DNA of 64,000 bases from NCBI RefSeq assembly GCF_022539665.2, contig NC_081336.1, positions 4,046,221-4,110,220 on the forward strand, in the 5' to 3' direction. The position numbers and the translations under genes were made by a program. The notes beneath the pieces are model-generated. The model made no database searches, was not told the DNA's origin, and worked only from the letters and a program-made list of their open reading frames with translations. This DNA comes from Daphnia carinata. Its lineage: Eukaryota; Arthropoda; Branchiopoda; Diplostraca; Daphniidae. Below are positions 1-14,100 of this stretch, one piece after another (position 1 is the stretch's first letter; every line of letters begins with the position of its first letter).

Positions 1-1525
1 AAAATTGAAAATAAAAATTGAGCGAATGTAGGAGGATGGACATGGAGACGGATCGAATCGAAAAAGGGCGCAAAAAAAATTCGGGAGGATGCGGGAGTCG
101 ATGGTGGGCCCCCTCCGATTGGCGGGATGCGCACGAGAGCGGCTACATCCGAGATGAAATCATTCGAGTGGCGCATTGAAAGAAGCGCAAAAAAAAAAAA
201 AAAAAAAAGAACAAAAAGAAAGACGAGAAGAGAGGAAAAGAACAAGACAAGAAAAGATTGTTGCGATCGAATGAGAAGGAAAACTGAAAAGGGAAAGAAC
301 AAAAGCCTTTCATCATCATCATCATCATCATCATCGATGGCGCATTTGCATATTGATGATGACGCTCTCTGCGCAGCTGCGATCGAATCACACGCTACAC
401 TATAGAAAATAACAATAATGAGGATCTTCTTCAATCTCTATCCCCCCGCCATTCTTATTTTTTTTTTTTTTTTTCTTTTTCTATTCTCTTCTCTCCTCTT
501 CGTTTCTACCGAACGCTGCACAAGTAACTGGGTACTATACACGATGAACTGACAATTTCATATTTCTTTTTTTTTTTTTTCCAAAAAAAAAAAAAAAAGA
601 AGAAGAAATATTCATAATAATAATAATAATAATAATAAAACGAAAAAAAAAAAGAAAAGATCCGGTTTGGAGCCCTGCCTCCAGAAATGAATTAAGAGAC
701 GGTCGATCACGTTCGTTTGCCCATATAGTTCCCCTCATTCGAGAGGAGTCAACCCTTTTTTTTTTTTTTTTTCTTACTCTACAGCGTATCCTCTCATCCA
801 CCGCCCATCCATCACGGCCTCAATCACAATCACGCAAGCCAATCTCTCTCTCTCTCTCTCTCTCTCTTTTCTCTTTTTTTTTGTCTTTTTCTCAAACAAA
901 ATTCTACCTCCCCCCCCCCCCCTTCCTCTCGCACACAGCCCACCTCTTGTTTATTATCTTACAGCGAGCGCTTGCTTACTCGGACCAACGTTTTTCCAAA
1001 CTGATTCGAACCGAAAAACAATCAAAAAATGATTCCCATTTTGCTGTTGTGATGGCAAAACGAAAATCACACACACAAACACTTTTGGGGTGTGACTGGG
1101 CTGTGTTTTTCGAGACCCTCCCGCCAAGTAGTAGTAAATAACACCACACCAACTACTAGAGCGGTGCACCGTGTAAAAGATAAGCCTCCCCTCGTCTCGA
1201 GCGTAAAAGAGCTTTGCTGTGGTCGTCGGTCGCGTCGGGATTCCCGCTAGGCCGCATGAGAAGGGCGTTTTATTTCGAATTTTCTTTCTTTCTTTTAAGA
1301 CAAAAATCATGTTTGGCTTAATCTGCGTTTAAAAAAAAAAAAAAAAAATCTATTCCTTCTGGTGTGTTTCGTTCGTTAAAAAAAAAAAAAAACAACTGGG
1401 GAAGGTGCATGTGAAAGGAGAAAGAAGAAGAAGATGAAAGAAAAAAAAGAAAGAGGCCGGCGCAAAATAAATGACTGTAATTAATCTAATTCGGACCGGA
1501 ATGAGATGAATGGCGGGTCACTCAC
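1..1525. other. Homopolymer-rich intron downstream of the dysfusion linker exon
   Basis: This is presumed intron of the minus-strand dysfusion gene, whose PAS exons continue off the window. It holds A and T runs of 10-20 bases, an ATC triplet run near 310-335 and a CT run at 843-867. The open frames here are lysine, phenylalanine or serine strings produced by those runs. No further exon with splice sites was seen. Confidence 0.6.
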
Positions 1526-4500
1526 CTTGGAGAAGCCGATGCTGGGCGTTGGCATCTGACCGAGGTCGTGTCGTTTGAAAACTACCAAGACAAAATAGGA
1601 GAAACGGAAAGAGAAAACAACAAAAAAAAAACACGAATTAATAAAGAAAAATGAGAACAACAACAACAATAACAAACGGAACAAGGTACACACACACACA
1701 CGAAGAGTTGGGGAAAACTATATATAAAAAAACAACGGCCTTTATAAACTATTTGTATACACATATCGAATGGCGAAAACGTAAAACGCGTTACACGCAT
1801 CCAACAGAACACAATAACAGGATTTGCATTTTCTTTCTTTTCTTTTTTTTTTCTTTTTTTTTTCTGGCTAATGACTCATTAGTAACAAGGATTTTTATAT
1901 AAGATACTGGCGAGTCGTTACTTTGGAAAGTGGATGGCCTAATCGCCATCAGCTGTCATCGATAAGATATCCAGCCATCAAAACGAGATGGCCAATGAGG
2001 TAATTTCAAAAAATAAAGTGAAACACGAAAAAAAAAAAATAATAATAATAATAAATAAATAAAATGAAACTATAATAGGCGAGGGGGGAGGAGCTTCAAT
2101 GTAACCGATCTGGTTCGGCAACGCAACAACATCAAGAAGAAGAGAAAAAACACACACAAAAAAATGCTTACATCCATCCACTTTTGGTTGATGTGTATCT
2201 GTTTTCTTTTGCTACCAAGCCACTACGACCATCAAACTCCGTCTTTGACCCTCCTCCGCTTCTCAACATTTTTGTAAATGCATCAACAGGTTATTATCTC
2301 ATTTGATGATTGGGAGAAGGAAATCCCAAACTTCAAAAAATAAATAAATAAATAATAAAAAAAACACCTTCTGGCAATGAGAAAGAGAGAAAGGCAAAGC
2401 AAAAAGAAAAACTCGTTCCTTCTTGTTTGCTTCCTCAACATTTCTGTACGTCTTCCCTTTTCTCACCCCCCCCCCCTTTGTTTCCTTCCATCCGGCCAGT
2501 ACGAGAAAAAGACGATCGTTCGGTTCGAAAAGTCCGTACCCAATGGCACCAAATTCAAAGAAATAAATCATTTCTTTTTTTTTCGAACGGGTCTTTGCAG
2601 TTTGGCATCGAGACGTAGCGTCACACAAAGACGCACACAACAAGCAAGTACATCGGTGAACGTGTAAAGCGCGTTGCGTTACGCCGACTGATGGTGTCTC
2701 AACGTAACGAGAGAAACACAACATGGCGAGACAAGCTGATCGTATGACCATCGCCGATTCCTTTTCGGAACAGAACAAATAGATAAGATAAAAAAAAAAA
2801 TAAAATAAAATAAAATAAAAACGGCCAAGAGTGTCGGAATAAATTAACTCTTTGAAGCCGTAACGAAAAAAAAGAAAAGAAAAATTGAAGAAGAAAATCA
2901 AATTATCGATGCTTACGTGACGCCGTTGCATAGACCGTACTGCCCATTTAAAACACGGAACACACACACACACACACACACGTAGAAAAGTATACTAATA
3001 ATCATCATCATAAACGCGGGAAAACCAAAAAAAAAAAAATAAAAAAAATCAGGAGAGGAGGAGTCGCATCGATAGATGGAATTCAATTAGCGGCAGAGTT
3101 GCAGAGAGCGAGCCGATCATATTTTACGATCTACAAAGTGTGTGTCTGTTTGGCCGCACACACACCCCCCCCCCCCCCCAAAAAAAAAAAAAAAAAAAAA
3201 AAAAACTATCGACGCCGCATCGCGCGAAATAATTCAAATTCTTTCTCCCCCCCCCCCCTCTAAAAATGATCATCATAATAACATAATAACCAGAAGAATA
3301 AGCTGTATAATAGACACGGTATAAATAAACAGACGAAAAAAAAATAGAAGGAGAAAATCCTCAGTGTCTGCGAGATATGAGAAGAAGAAAATGAAGAACA
3401 ATGGATCGTAAAATAAATAAGTAAAGAAAATGTAAGAGGGAACGAAGAAATTTGACTGAACAAAAAAAAAAAAAAAAAAGTAAGGACCAAAGGGAATAAG
3501 ATATTGCGCGCACATATCCGTCACGAATAAGTGCATCCGTAAACTAATTTTAGTTTAGTTTTTTTTTTTGTTTTTTTTTGTGTTATGGACCGACAGATTC
3601 ATTGGCGTTTGTGAAACAAGAATCCGCCGCCTTGCTGAGCGAACCTAATCCGCAAGCAGATTTAGCTTCCACAACACATCTACTACACCGTGTGTTTAGG
3701 CACGATGCAACACCTCCCACCACCTTCCCGTCTCTTTTTTCTTTTTGCCTCCGCGTGTTCCATTTTTTTTTTGTTTGTTTCTTAAATCCCCATCCGACAT
3801 CGAACAAAAAAAAAAATAAATAAATCGGTTATTGATCTACACTAGACAAGAAGAACAAGAAGAAGAAAAAAAAACGATAGGAAAAACAAACAGCTATAGG
3901 GTTGCTGTTATCTAGAACAGTTTTTGAATATTATTACATCCTTCATAACAATAGTTTAATAAATCATTCATTTTTAGAACAGAAATTCAAAAAAAAAAAA
4001 AAAATGATGGCCTTCAATTTTCGAAGAAAAAAAAAAACTAAAAGAAAAATAAAATAAAATAATAATAAATAGCCGCGTAACTTATTCAGAAGAGTTCTCT
4101 TTCAAGCCTTAAAAACGATCACGGATCCATCTTCATCCATCAGATGAAAGCAGCGGGTTCCGGGACCCCGAATCAAAAACACAAAAAAAAAAAAAAAAAA
4201 AAAAGGGGGGGGCTACTTCAGAAGGGGATTCGTTTCATTTTGAAAGAATAAAAGAGTTTATATCAAAATATAAACACAGTTTTTCCTTTAACTTCGTATA
4301 AAACAAAAAAACGAAGCCATGCACTTTGAATCATCCTTTAACCTTTCCACATACATACACACACACACACACATGCAATCCTGGTAAATTCAACAAGTGG
4401 CACTTATCGTAGTCAAAAGAATGATGGGCCTCATAAGAAATTTCAAAAAAAAAAAAGCCATTGATTTATCGAGCCAACAAAAAAAATCAGATGGAGCAAG

Positions 4501-7233
4501 ACCTTCCCCTGGACTTTTTTTTTTTTTTTTTTTTTTTCACGGGGGCTGCTGTTGGAACAGTTCCTACTCCTCCCCCCTAGCCGTCCCTATTTTTTTAAAG
4601 AAAGAGACGAGAGTCAAGCGGGCGCTCATTGCTACTCTTTTTTGCTTGCGCTCTGCTATTAGCCTTTAATATTTTTAGTTTTTTTTTTTTATACGAGAAT
4701 TTAGAAAAAAAAAATATAAATATCAAATGATTCATTGGATTCTTGATTCCTTTGCTGCAGTTAAGCTAATCATTCTCTCCCCCCTTGTCTCGGGTATGGA
4801 AAAAAAAAAAAAAAGGAGGAGGTACATGGGTACTCTTACTCTACGCACACGTCGCATACATTAAGAGAAGAAGACGGGGAAATGAAATAAAATATTTAAA
4901 AAAAAAGAACTGAACGATCAGCTTCTTCCTACCCTCAGAGGTTCTCTCGCATTTCTCCTAATGCCTTCAAGTGGAAATCATTTGATCGATAGAGACGTCA
5001 CTGCCCCTTTTTTTTTTTTTTTTTTACACCAAAAAATTCCATTTAACTTTTTGCTCGCCATCAGCTTCTCTTTTTTTTTTTCACGAACGATTTCAAATCT
5101 CTTTTTTGTTCGCGCATTTGACCTCCCTCCTTCTTTTTCATAATCAATTCGATCATCGTTTTCTTCTCGGTTGACTAGTTTAAAAAAAAAAAAAAAAAAA
5201 AAATCAAAGATCGGCGTCTTTCTTTTTTTTTTCCAGATTTCAAAATTTAAAAAAAAAAAACGCGGCCCTTTTTTATATATTTTGAAATGTTTCAATTTTC
5301 AACGTTTGAATCTCCGGCGGGTCGGTGCGTGCGCGCGGCCGACCATGGGATAAATATAAACACGAAGTTCAAACTCTGTGTCGCCATTGTTTGATCATTT
5401 TTTTTCTTCTTTCTTTTCTATTCTGGTTGAGGACGATGCGGAGCCGGAGACAGAAAAAAAAAAAGAAAAAGAAAATAGAGAGACAAGCGTGGGATCTTGT
5501 CATCTTAAACAGAAGAAGAAAAAAAAAAAAAACAGATACAAAACGCCGGGACCGCGCCGAGTGAAAGGCAAAAGAGAAGAGAAGAGACCCCCCCATGGAA
5601 TATTGATTCGCCATTGATACGCCGCCGCTATTGCCCGTTGCCGCCATCAAACCTCCCCCCCTCTCTCTCTTCTTTATATCAAAATACATATGTACAAAAA
5701 AAAAATCAAATATTATTCTTTTCCTATTTTTTTAAACAAATAAATGATTTTTTTTTTTTTTTTTTTAAATTTTCCCTTCATCTTTTTCACATCTTCTTTT
5801 TCTCTTTACTCGTCCGGTGCGCAAAAGAGAGGCTCGGCGGGGAGAAATGAAGGCGAACCAAAAAAGAAAGAAGGCAAGACTTTGTGATTGTACGCCGCGG
5901 GACCACCCACACAACACCCGTTATCTCGGCGTACAACAAAACAATGGGACTCTCTCTTTTTTCTTTCTTTTTTTTTTCGTTCCTCATTTGAAAATATCCC
6001 TTTCCCACCCTACGCGTTGTGTCTATTGAATTCATCGATTGCCAGTGTGATTCCCTTTCTTTGCACGCGGGTCCGTGATGATGATGACACTTCAATAACA
6101 AGGACACCCCTATCGAGCAAATTAAAAAAAAAAAAAAAATGAAAGATTCTCAAAGTCATTAGCGATTCATTTGATATCGGTCGGACGATCAAAGAAGAAA
6201 AAAAAAAAAAAAAAAGGTGCCTCGCACGGTGACCTATTCAATATCGAAACAACATGAAAAGAGAAGAAAAGAGACAAACCATCAACTGACAAACAACGAA
6301 AAAAAAAAAAGAATTGAAAGAATTTAGTTTTTTTTTTTTTCACTTAAAGAAAAAAAAAAAGTATTATAATAATAATAATACTATGAAGTTCCAAAAGAAT
6401 TTCAAAAAAAAAAAAAAAGAATGAGAGAGAGAAAGATAATCCGGGGCTTAATTTCATTTTAACGAGCTCTCTCTCGCTATGTAAAGCTGCTTGGTGTGCT
6501 GCTTGATGATGATGCGCTTCATTATATTCTTTTTTATTTTCTCTCTTTCTTTCATCCCCCCCCCCCCCAAAAAAAAAAGACTGGCCTTTGCGCTGGCCCT
6601 GGCAACTTAGTCATCCTTCAAGATGAATCAAATCCATCCAGTCATTCTAAGACCTTTTCATAATAATAGTGATTTAATATCTCCCAAAGGGTGACGTGGC
6701 CAGAATTCAGTCGACCGTTCAGACATCCCTTTAATTTTTTTTTTCACATATTTTGCCCGTCCAAAGAGAAACGGGCCGTCTACGAATTTTTCTCATTTTT
6801 TTTTTTTATTCGGTGGACAAACGACAACGACACACCCCCCATTTCTTTTCTTTTTTTCTCTATTTTTCAAAAGAACAAAAAAAAACAACAAACTGTTGCC
6901 TCCTGTAAGAGACTCGGCCGTCCCAGATCGAGGCTGGCCCAGTATCGGATTTCAATCGGGCCGCCGCTCCCAAAAAAAAAAGAAAAAAGAAAAAAGAAAA
7001 AGGAAAACAAAAAAAAAATTTGCCTTTTATGAAAGATTTTCAATTAACCAATGCCACTCATTCAACGTTCCCTAAATTGGCTGATCTCATTCCGAGATTG
7101 ACTGGCTTAATGACTTTGTGGTGAGAATGTGAGTAGGCGCTGAAATATTTCCCCTCCACCCACCCACCCCTCCTCTCTTTTGTTGTCGTCGTTGCCTTGC
7201 GCGCACGCACACACTCACGGGAGAAACGCCGGC

Positions 7234-7298
<65 letters not shown>

Positions 7299-8533
7299 CA
7301 TCACATCCTTCGCGACGCTCACAATGGACCGGAGATGGAGGAGGGTTAAAGAAGAAAAAAGGTTCAAGAAAAAGCGAAACTTCTTTCTTTTCCTCGCTTG
7401 TGTCCCACTTCTCAGTATTATAACCGAACTGCCTTACCTCCTTCTCTTATTTGCTCCCCTATAAAAAATAAGAGTTCTCACGCTGCAGCCGTAACCCTTT
7501 CCATTCGCAGGGAGGAGGAGGGAAAAAAAAAAGAAAGAAGAACAAAAAAAAAAAAAAAAAAAAAAAAAAACAGTTCTGTGGGCAGGAACGTCAAGAACTG
7601 TCGAATATAAGAAATTAGGCGACAGGTTTGTTGTTTTGTTTTTTGTTTTTTTCTCGGGATTTTCTTTTTTTTTTTTTGATCGGCCGGATGTAACTCTTAC
7701 TTCTCGAACGATTTGAATACAAAATTATATATAACAAGAAACCGCGTTCAAAAAAAAAAAAAAAAGGGCACCTGGCTCTACGTACAAGCGCATTCCAGCC
7801 CTCGAGGTACTTCTTTAGAAAGAAAGAAAAAAAAATATATATAAAGCTCCTTCTTTCTTTTTCTATGTCTAGCTTTTTTCCCTTTTTTTTCTTCTTTTTA
7901 TTATTCTTTCATTCCCTTTTGTTAAATGTATTCCATCATCGCGCTTAAAGGGAGGTCGGCGCACTCGCTCCGCGGGATACTCGAAGCTTAAAGACAATCA
8001 ACACCGGGCGTTTGTCTGTGCGTGTGTGGCTCCTTTTCTTTCTTAATTGATGAAGTGGCCCCCCCAACTCAAATGCCATAGCAATGCTTCTCAAAAGAGG
8101 CAAAGATGGGATAGGAATAAAAAGCCACCCTGGCTTGTTAGAAAAGCAGAGAGGAGTGAAATGGGGGCTGTCGCAGGCAGTGTGCAGGCAGATTCATCAT
8201 CCCTTTGGCTGGGCACGATGACAAAAGAGTGGTGGCTGGTGCCACTCGAATTCAAGTAGGATTACGACCCCTTCCTGACAGACTCTCTGCTGATGGCACT
8301 CGGGTGACATAAAACTCCATTGATAATGTAAACCTGATGAGCTCTCACCTTGCTGGAAGTAGTTGGCTTTCCTGACATAGACACACACCAGGGCCATGAG
8401 CTGCAGCTGGGAAAGGCGCTGGCGTGTAGAGGCCGGCAAGGGGAGCAGGTCTCGCAAGTGACCTATCTCTGTGTTGATCAGGTCACGGCGCAGCTTGCTG
8501 GCCCCCTTGGTCGACTTGCTGGCATCAAAGCTG
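1526..8533 (-). CDS. dys: dysfusion/NPAS4-type bHLH-PAS transcription factor, two internal exons (partial gene)
   Basis: Two exons are readable. Exon 8533-8349 (185 bp) follows a pyrimidine tract ending in TAG and ends at a GTGAGA donor. It encodes a bHLH beginning KSTKGASKLRRDLINTEI and ending RKANYFQQ, which matches the NPAS4/dysfusion bHLH by recall. Exon 1581-1526 (56 bp) has a TAG acceptor and a GTGAGT donor and encodes FKRHDLGQMPTPSIGFSK. Joining them completes a Val codon (G|TT), so the phases agree, and the product runs from the bHLH into the segment that precedes PAS-A. Family members are nuclear DNA-binding proteins that dimerise with ARNT/Tango; in Drosophila, Dysfusion acts in tracheal fusion and leg joints. 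The PAS exons must lie left of base 1. The first exon, upstream of 8533, was not found; the codon at the 5' edge of the bHLH exon is split, so at least one more coding exon exists. Confidence 0.85.
3165..3205. repeat. Compound homopolymer: C-run joined to A-run
   Basis: About 15 C followed directly by about 26 A, after a short CA repeat. The same C-then-A architecture recurs at 6556-6578, 13,155-13,179 and 17,390-17,405. The mirrored T-then-G version is at 22,883-22,922. Confidence 0.95.
7235..7297. repeat. (CA)n microsatellite, about 63 bp
   Basis: Uninterrupted alternating A and C inside the dysfusion intron; the longest dinucleotide repeat in the window. Confidence 0.97.
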
Positions 8534-11100
8534 CTAGAGGAAAGAGAAAAAAAAAAAAGAGTTTAGGGTTCGTCCACACTCCAATTCAGGACACCTAATA
8601 CGATGAGGAAAGCTATTAATAGGAACTTGTAATAAAAAAAAGGCACTAATGATTAGGGGATTTCAACAGACGAATGTGATACGAGCCTTCTAAGGTGGTG
8701 GGCCCATCAGTTTTTTGTTACCTCTCGAATCGTTGACGGAAACCATTTCAACGACAGGGCAAATAAATCAATGGCACACGTTGAGATCACTACACAGATT
8801 GGTTCGGTCATAACGTCAAAAGTCTCGTTTCTTCTTTCTTTTTTCGTTTAAGTGCAACAGGGGAAAAATGGAAGAGAACGATCCAGTTATGCAATAAAAC
8901 TCCCATGTGCTTACGAGTTTCAGAGCAGACGAACCACAGTGATCATTTTCTTTGTTTTTCTTTTGTTTTCTTTCGTTTTTAAGCGCGCACAGTTCAGCAA
9001 CAATAAATCAACAATGGCTGCCCCGACTCAAATTGCTGATTTTTTTTTTTTTGTTTCTGGTTCTTTCTCTTTTAGTGTTGGAACAGGAAGGGGGAGGCCA
9101 CAGCCGTGTCATCAATCCGAAAGTTCACTCATCAGTTGGAGAGTTGTGCGCGCGCACTTTGCCAACGACGATACGATACGTCGTAAAGCATTTCCCTCTT
9201 TCCTAATTTTTGTCTCTTTTTTTTTTATTATTATGATTGTCATTATAATCAACACAATCAGAGAGACGAACGCAATAAAGAAAGAAAGAAACCTCAAAAA
9301 AAAAAAAAAACATTTTCCCGAAGTACTGGCGTCAGTCTCTTCCATTGAATCTTCTTCTCTTTTTTCTTTTGTTACGTGGCAAGTATTTTGGGGTAATACC
9401 TTGACTTTTGGGATTTTACGAGCCCATTCCATCAAAAACAAAACACAAAAAAAAAAAAAAAAAAAAAAAACGAAAAAAAAAAAAAAATAAATAAATAAAG
9501 TGAAAAAAAAAGAAAAGAAAAGAATGGAGGGACATTGCAGCACTCTAGTGACGTTTTCTTTCATTTCGGGAAAACAATAATAAAAATAGCATGATCCCTT
9601 TGGTCAGAGGTGCTGGTCGTAAAACAAAAAAAACTACGAAAAGGAAAGAAGTTGATGACTCGAGCCATTTGGAATTGAAATGGTTTTTTTTTTTTTTTAG
9701 TTTCAAAAAAAAAAAAAAGAACTAGAAATAAGCTATTAGTTCTCTTTTTCCTCTCTTCCCGCATACCTTTTCTATTCTTTTTTTTTTTTTGAAAAAAAAA
9801 AAAAAAAAAAAAAAGAGACGACAGTCGAAAGATGACGGTGATGATGATGGGAAATAAGACAGAAGTGGGGGGGGGAAATGCCACCAACCAGTAGCTAAAT
9901 GGTTATCAAATCGTAATCTTTTTCACTATACACAAGCAGTTAGACTAAAGCTATATAAGCTGGGAGAGCCAGTAGCAGGTTCAGCATTCCCCTACGTCTT
10001 TCCAAAAGACACTATATACACAGCCACAAAAACAAGAGCTGAAATTTAGATATATATATATATATTGTTTTTTCGTTTTTTTTTTTTAAATAGAAAAAAT
10101 TCCCTTTTGTCGGCATGATCGATCTCATTCCGGACATTCTACTTTATGTACATATATATATATTCTTATCATCACCCTTTACATATACAAGAGTATATTA
10201 TGAATCCTATTTTATTTTTGTTTTTGTTTTTTTTTTTCCTCTCTTGAATCTCTCAACGATAAGTGTGTGCACATCAGGTACACACACACACATCTATATA
10301 CAAATGTGTGCAGTTTGAATAAATGCAATCATTTTGGGGAAGGGATAGAACCCGTTTTTCTTTCTTCCTTCCTCTTGAATAGATGATTAGAAATATTTTT
10401 TTTTTTTTCCAAACAATTGTAATCGCCAAAAGAAAAAAAAAAAAAAAAAAAGAGTCGAGGTCATTTTCCGCCTGCCATAACAGCAGAAACAATAACAATC
10501 GTCTTTCCCTCCATTTTTTTTTTTTTTTTTTTATACATTTATATGAAATTCGAGTTTTGCAGGTGTTTGATAAGCTAGCCACTGACATTGGATGAACCAG
10601 GACGATTACACGTTCTCGCCTTTCAACACACACACACACACACACACACAAAAAAAAAAAGAAGAAGAAGAGAAGGACGTAATATAGCCAGTACTACGGA
10701 ACGTTGTATATTTATATGTATAAAAATGAAAAGGTGCGACAAGTCCCTTAATAATAACCGCCACCTTTATAGAAGAAGAAGAACAGGAAGAGAAGATAAC
10801 AACTTAACATCTTTCTCTATCTCTTGCTGGTGGTGGTTATATTGTAGAGCAATTCAGCCCTGAAGCATTCACTTATTTTTTTTTTTTTTTTCTGTCGGGG
10901 TTGCTCTGGGCCACAAGGTCTATTTTTATTTTTTTTTTCTGGCGTCTAGCGTCGCCGGAAGTGGACCACAAAATGTTATTTAAGTTTTTTTTTTGTTTTT
11001 TTTTTTCCATTCGTATCCCCTCCCCCCTTCTCTTTTAAAGGTGACCGGTAAAGGTAAAAATAACATAAAAATTGGGACCGTTTAAATGAAACCCAAAGTA

Positions 11101-11102
<2 letters not shown>

Positions 11103-11135
<33 letters not shown>
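11103..11135. repeat. (TG)n microsatellite
   Basis: About 16 uninterrupted TG units. Similar but shorter repeats of the CA/TG class are at 10,625-10,650 and 13,653-13,676. Confidence 0.95.
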
Positions 11136-11136
<1 letters not shown>

Positions 11137-14100
11137 TTGCATTGCCATTGCCTAAAACGATAGCTTCTACGGTTATGAGCACGGACGTAAATCACGCGCA
11201 CACATTTTGTTGTTTTCATTTGAAAACGATGGCGACGGCGCAATTTGAACGAAAAAGTCCACAACTCCCTTTTTATTTTGATTAAGTCTCAGTCTCCTCT
11301 TTTCTTTTCTCTTCGTTGATTAATACCTGGCTGAAAAATGCGTGTGTGTCCCGAAGAATTGCCTATAGCTAATCGCGGACAGGTATGGGGCGCGACGCTC
11401 GTTAAGGCTCCTTCAATTATATCTTGATGACTAGAGCTAATTATCACATTATGATTAGTTAGTCGTTTTCTTTTCCTTTTTGCTTGCAGTGTCTTTTGGA
11501 CAAAGCAACGGACATTATTTTAATCGTATCCTCCCTCATTTTGATTTTTTTTTTTTTTTTCTCCTACGAGTTTGAAAAGCGGGTCGAAGAGTCCAGTTTG
11601 CAACGTTCTAATATTAAACAAACACAGATATCATAACTAATAATAACTCGGCGGTTGGCATTCAACGCATTATATTTTCCAGTCTTTTAATCAAAGCGAG
11701 AGCATCTCGTGCAACGTCTGTTTACATCAACGTCTAACTGTCAACGTCCTTGCCCAGTTGTTGACTGGACCGTGATGACTCGTATCGGCCTCGTTTTTTA
11801 ACTTTCCCATAGCTGTTGCAGAACAAAAGAAGTTGTAACAAGACGACGAGTTCATTTTTTTTTTTTTCTATTTTTTTTTTTTTTTTTTTTCTATCTCTTG
11901 ATTGCGCTTTCCAATTGTGATGTAGTAGTACTACTACTACAACACAAAAACGAAAAGAAAAACCAGTTGCCGCACCGGAGCAGAAAAACGAATCAAACAA
12001 AAGATTTTTTTTTTTTATTCTTGTTTCTTTTTCACCTGTCGAGAAGAAAAAGAAAATAACGCGGGCATATGCATAAAATACTTGTCTTGGCTGTCTTAAC
12101 TGTCTCTCCCCCCCCCCTCTTTTTACCATAGAGCCGATATGATGGGAAACGTGAAGAGATGCGGAAGCAAACGCTCCGTTCCGAACGAGTTTTACCTGTG
12201 CAATCTGTACGACTACACACACAGACACCCGTATTAACAAACAAAAGACGACCGAATGATGGCAAAAAAAAAAAAAAAAAAAAGGGTTGATGGGAAAAAC
12301 CCCAGAAAAAAAAGGGGAGCGAAATGAGTCGCAAATTTGTGATGTAAAATATGTCAACTCTTCTTTTAAAACAAAGAAAAAAAAAAAAAAATTATGAAAC
12401 AAACCCCCAGAAAAAAAAAAAAGAAGGATAGAAACCGCTGGCTGATGGATTCATTGAAGCCCGACGTAATTCGGCATAATACGAGGAGGAATAAATAATC
12501 ACGCAGAGCTAAACACGCTGATAAGCGCTCGTGGTCTCTTTTGTATAAAAACTGTCCCGCACGATTGAAATATTAAAAAAAAAAAAAAAAAAAAAAAAAC
12601 AACTTCGTTTTATGTCCGCCATTAAAAAGAAAAACGACACAGCTCAAAAGCAAACAAGAAAAAAGAAAAGGAGGAGATGAACATTCATAAACCATGTCAC
12701 TATATGCTTCTATGATTCAAAAAATGAAGTCGTTAAAAATTCTCAAATTTCTTTTTTTTTTTTTTAATAAAAAATTTGGCCTCGTTTTATTATACCCACA
12801 GATTAAATGTAATTTCATTTTTTTTTTTGTTTACTTCGTTAATAGTCTATACGTGATCACTCTGGTCTGTTAACACTTCCGGAATGCTATGCATCTCGGT
12901 AGCCAAGACGCTCTGGGAGAACTGGCTAAACATTTCAGGAATTTTCTCTTTTTTTTTTGTCTTCTCTCTCTCTCTCTCTCTCTCTCTTTTTCCAGTTCAA
13001 AAACACAAAACAAAAAAAAAAAACAAAAAAAAAAAACCCAACGGGAAAATGACAAAAACGAAAAACCGAAAAACAGTGCAGACACACAACCGCTACACGG
13101 CAACATAATCGCGTATCATGAAAACAAGAAAAAGAATAAATTATATCTACCCTTCCCCCCCCCCCAAAAAAAAAAAAAAGAAAAAACTGAACGAAACAAG
13201 GAATCGTAAAAATTACAAGACGAAAGTAAAAAGACGACGCGCCAGTTCGTACTAACCAAATGAATCGGCTCATTATTCTTAATGATAGGAATTATACGAT
13301 TCTTTTTTCTTTTTTTTTTCTTAAAAATAATTACTTTTCCATGAGAGAGAGAGAGAGAGAGAGAGGCACTCTACTTGGCTGTATAGAGTTGTCGGCGTCG
13401 CGGCGCAGTTCCTCTTCATTTAACCGACTGTGAATGAAAACGCGCGCGCCCGGCCATCTCCGTGTCTTTTGCCTGTCTGTCATGGAGAGAGTGTGTGTGA
13501 ATTTCACACGACCCTCCCCCCCCCCCTTCTTCTTTTCTTCTCCGTACACACAGCTACGTGTGTGTGTATATAGACTACACACAAACCTACTACCTATGCG
13601 CAAGTGTATACTGTACGTATAATTTTTTGAAAAAAAAACAAAACAAAAAAAATGTGTGTGTGTGTGTGTGTGTGTGCAACAACGAACTAAAAAGAGCAGA
13701 GAGAAAGATGTGAAAAGACAATCGAGCCTTCTCTCTCTTTGATAACCAAATGAATAGCACGCAAGTTCTTTTTGGCAACTTTCACGCTGAGCAAACTCAT
13801 ACCTTTCCCTCATTAAACGGAGAGGGGAAAAAAAAAAAAAAAAGAATGGTTGCATAACATCCAGTTTCAGGTAAACAAGACAAAAAAAAAATTGTATAAA
13901 GTTTAAACCTCGTTGTGCTAACTGGTAGAATTCATCAAAAAAAAAAAAAAATAAATAAATAAAAGTGTGGAATTTTTTTTTGGATGTGTGGAAAATAAAT
14001 GGGGACCCATTTTTCTATCGAAAAAGATCCTTGAGACAAGTGAAAAGGGAAAACAATTGAAAATTGGGAGGCTCTTTAGAGGAGGGGGGGAGCAAAATGA

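Larger units (their letters stand above)
1582..8348. other. Large homopolymer-rich dysfusion intron (about 6.8 kb)
   Basis: It lies between two phase-compatible exons of the same minus-strand gene and is therefore an intron of 6,767 bp, about a hundred times the size of the introns in the gene cluster to the right. It is filled with A/T runs, C-run/A-run junctions and a long CA repeat. No other exon was supported. A lower-repeat stretch at 8047-8340 is open on the plus strand but has no recognisable product. Confidence 0.7.
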
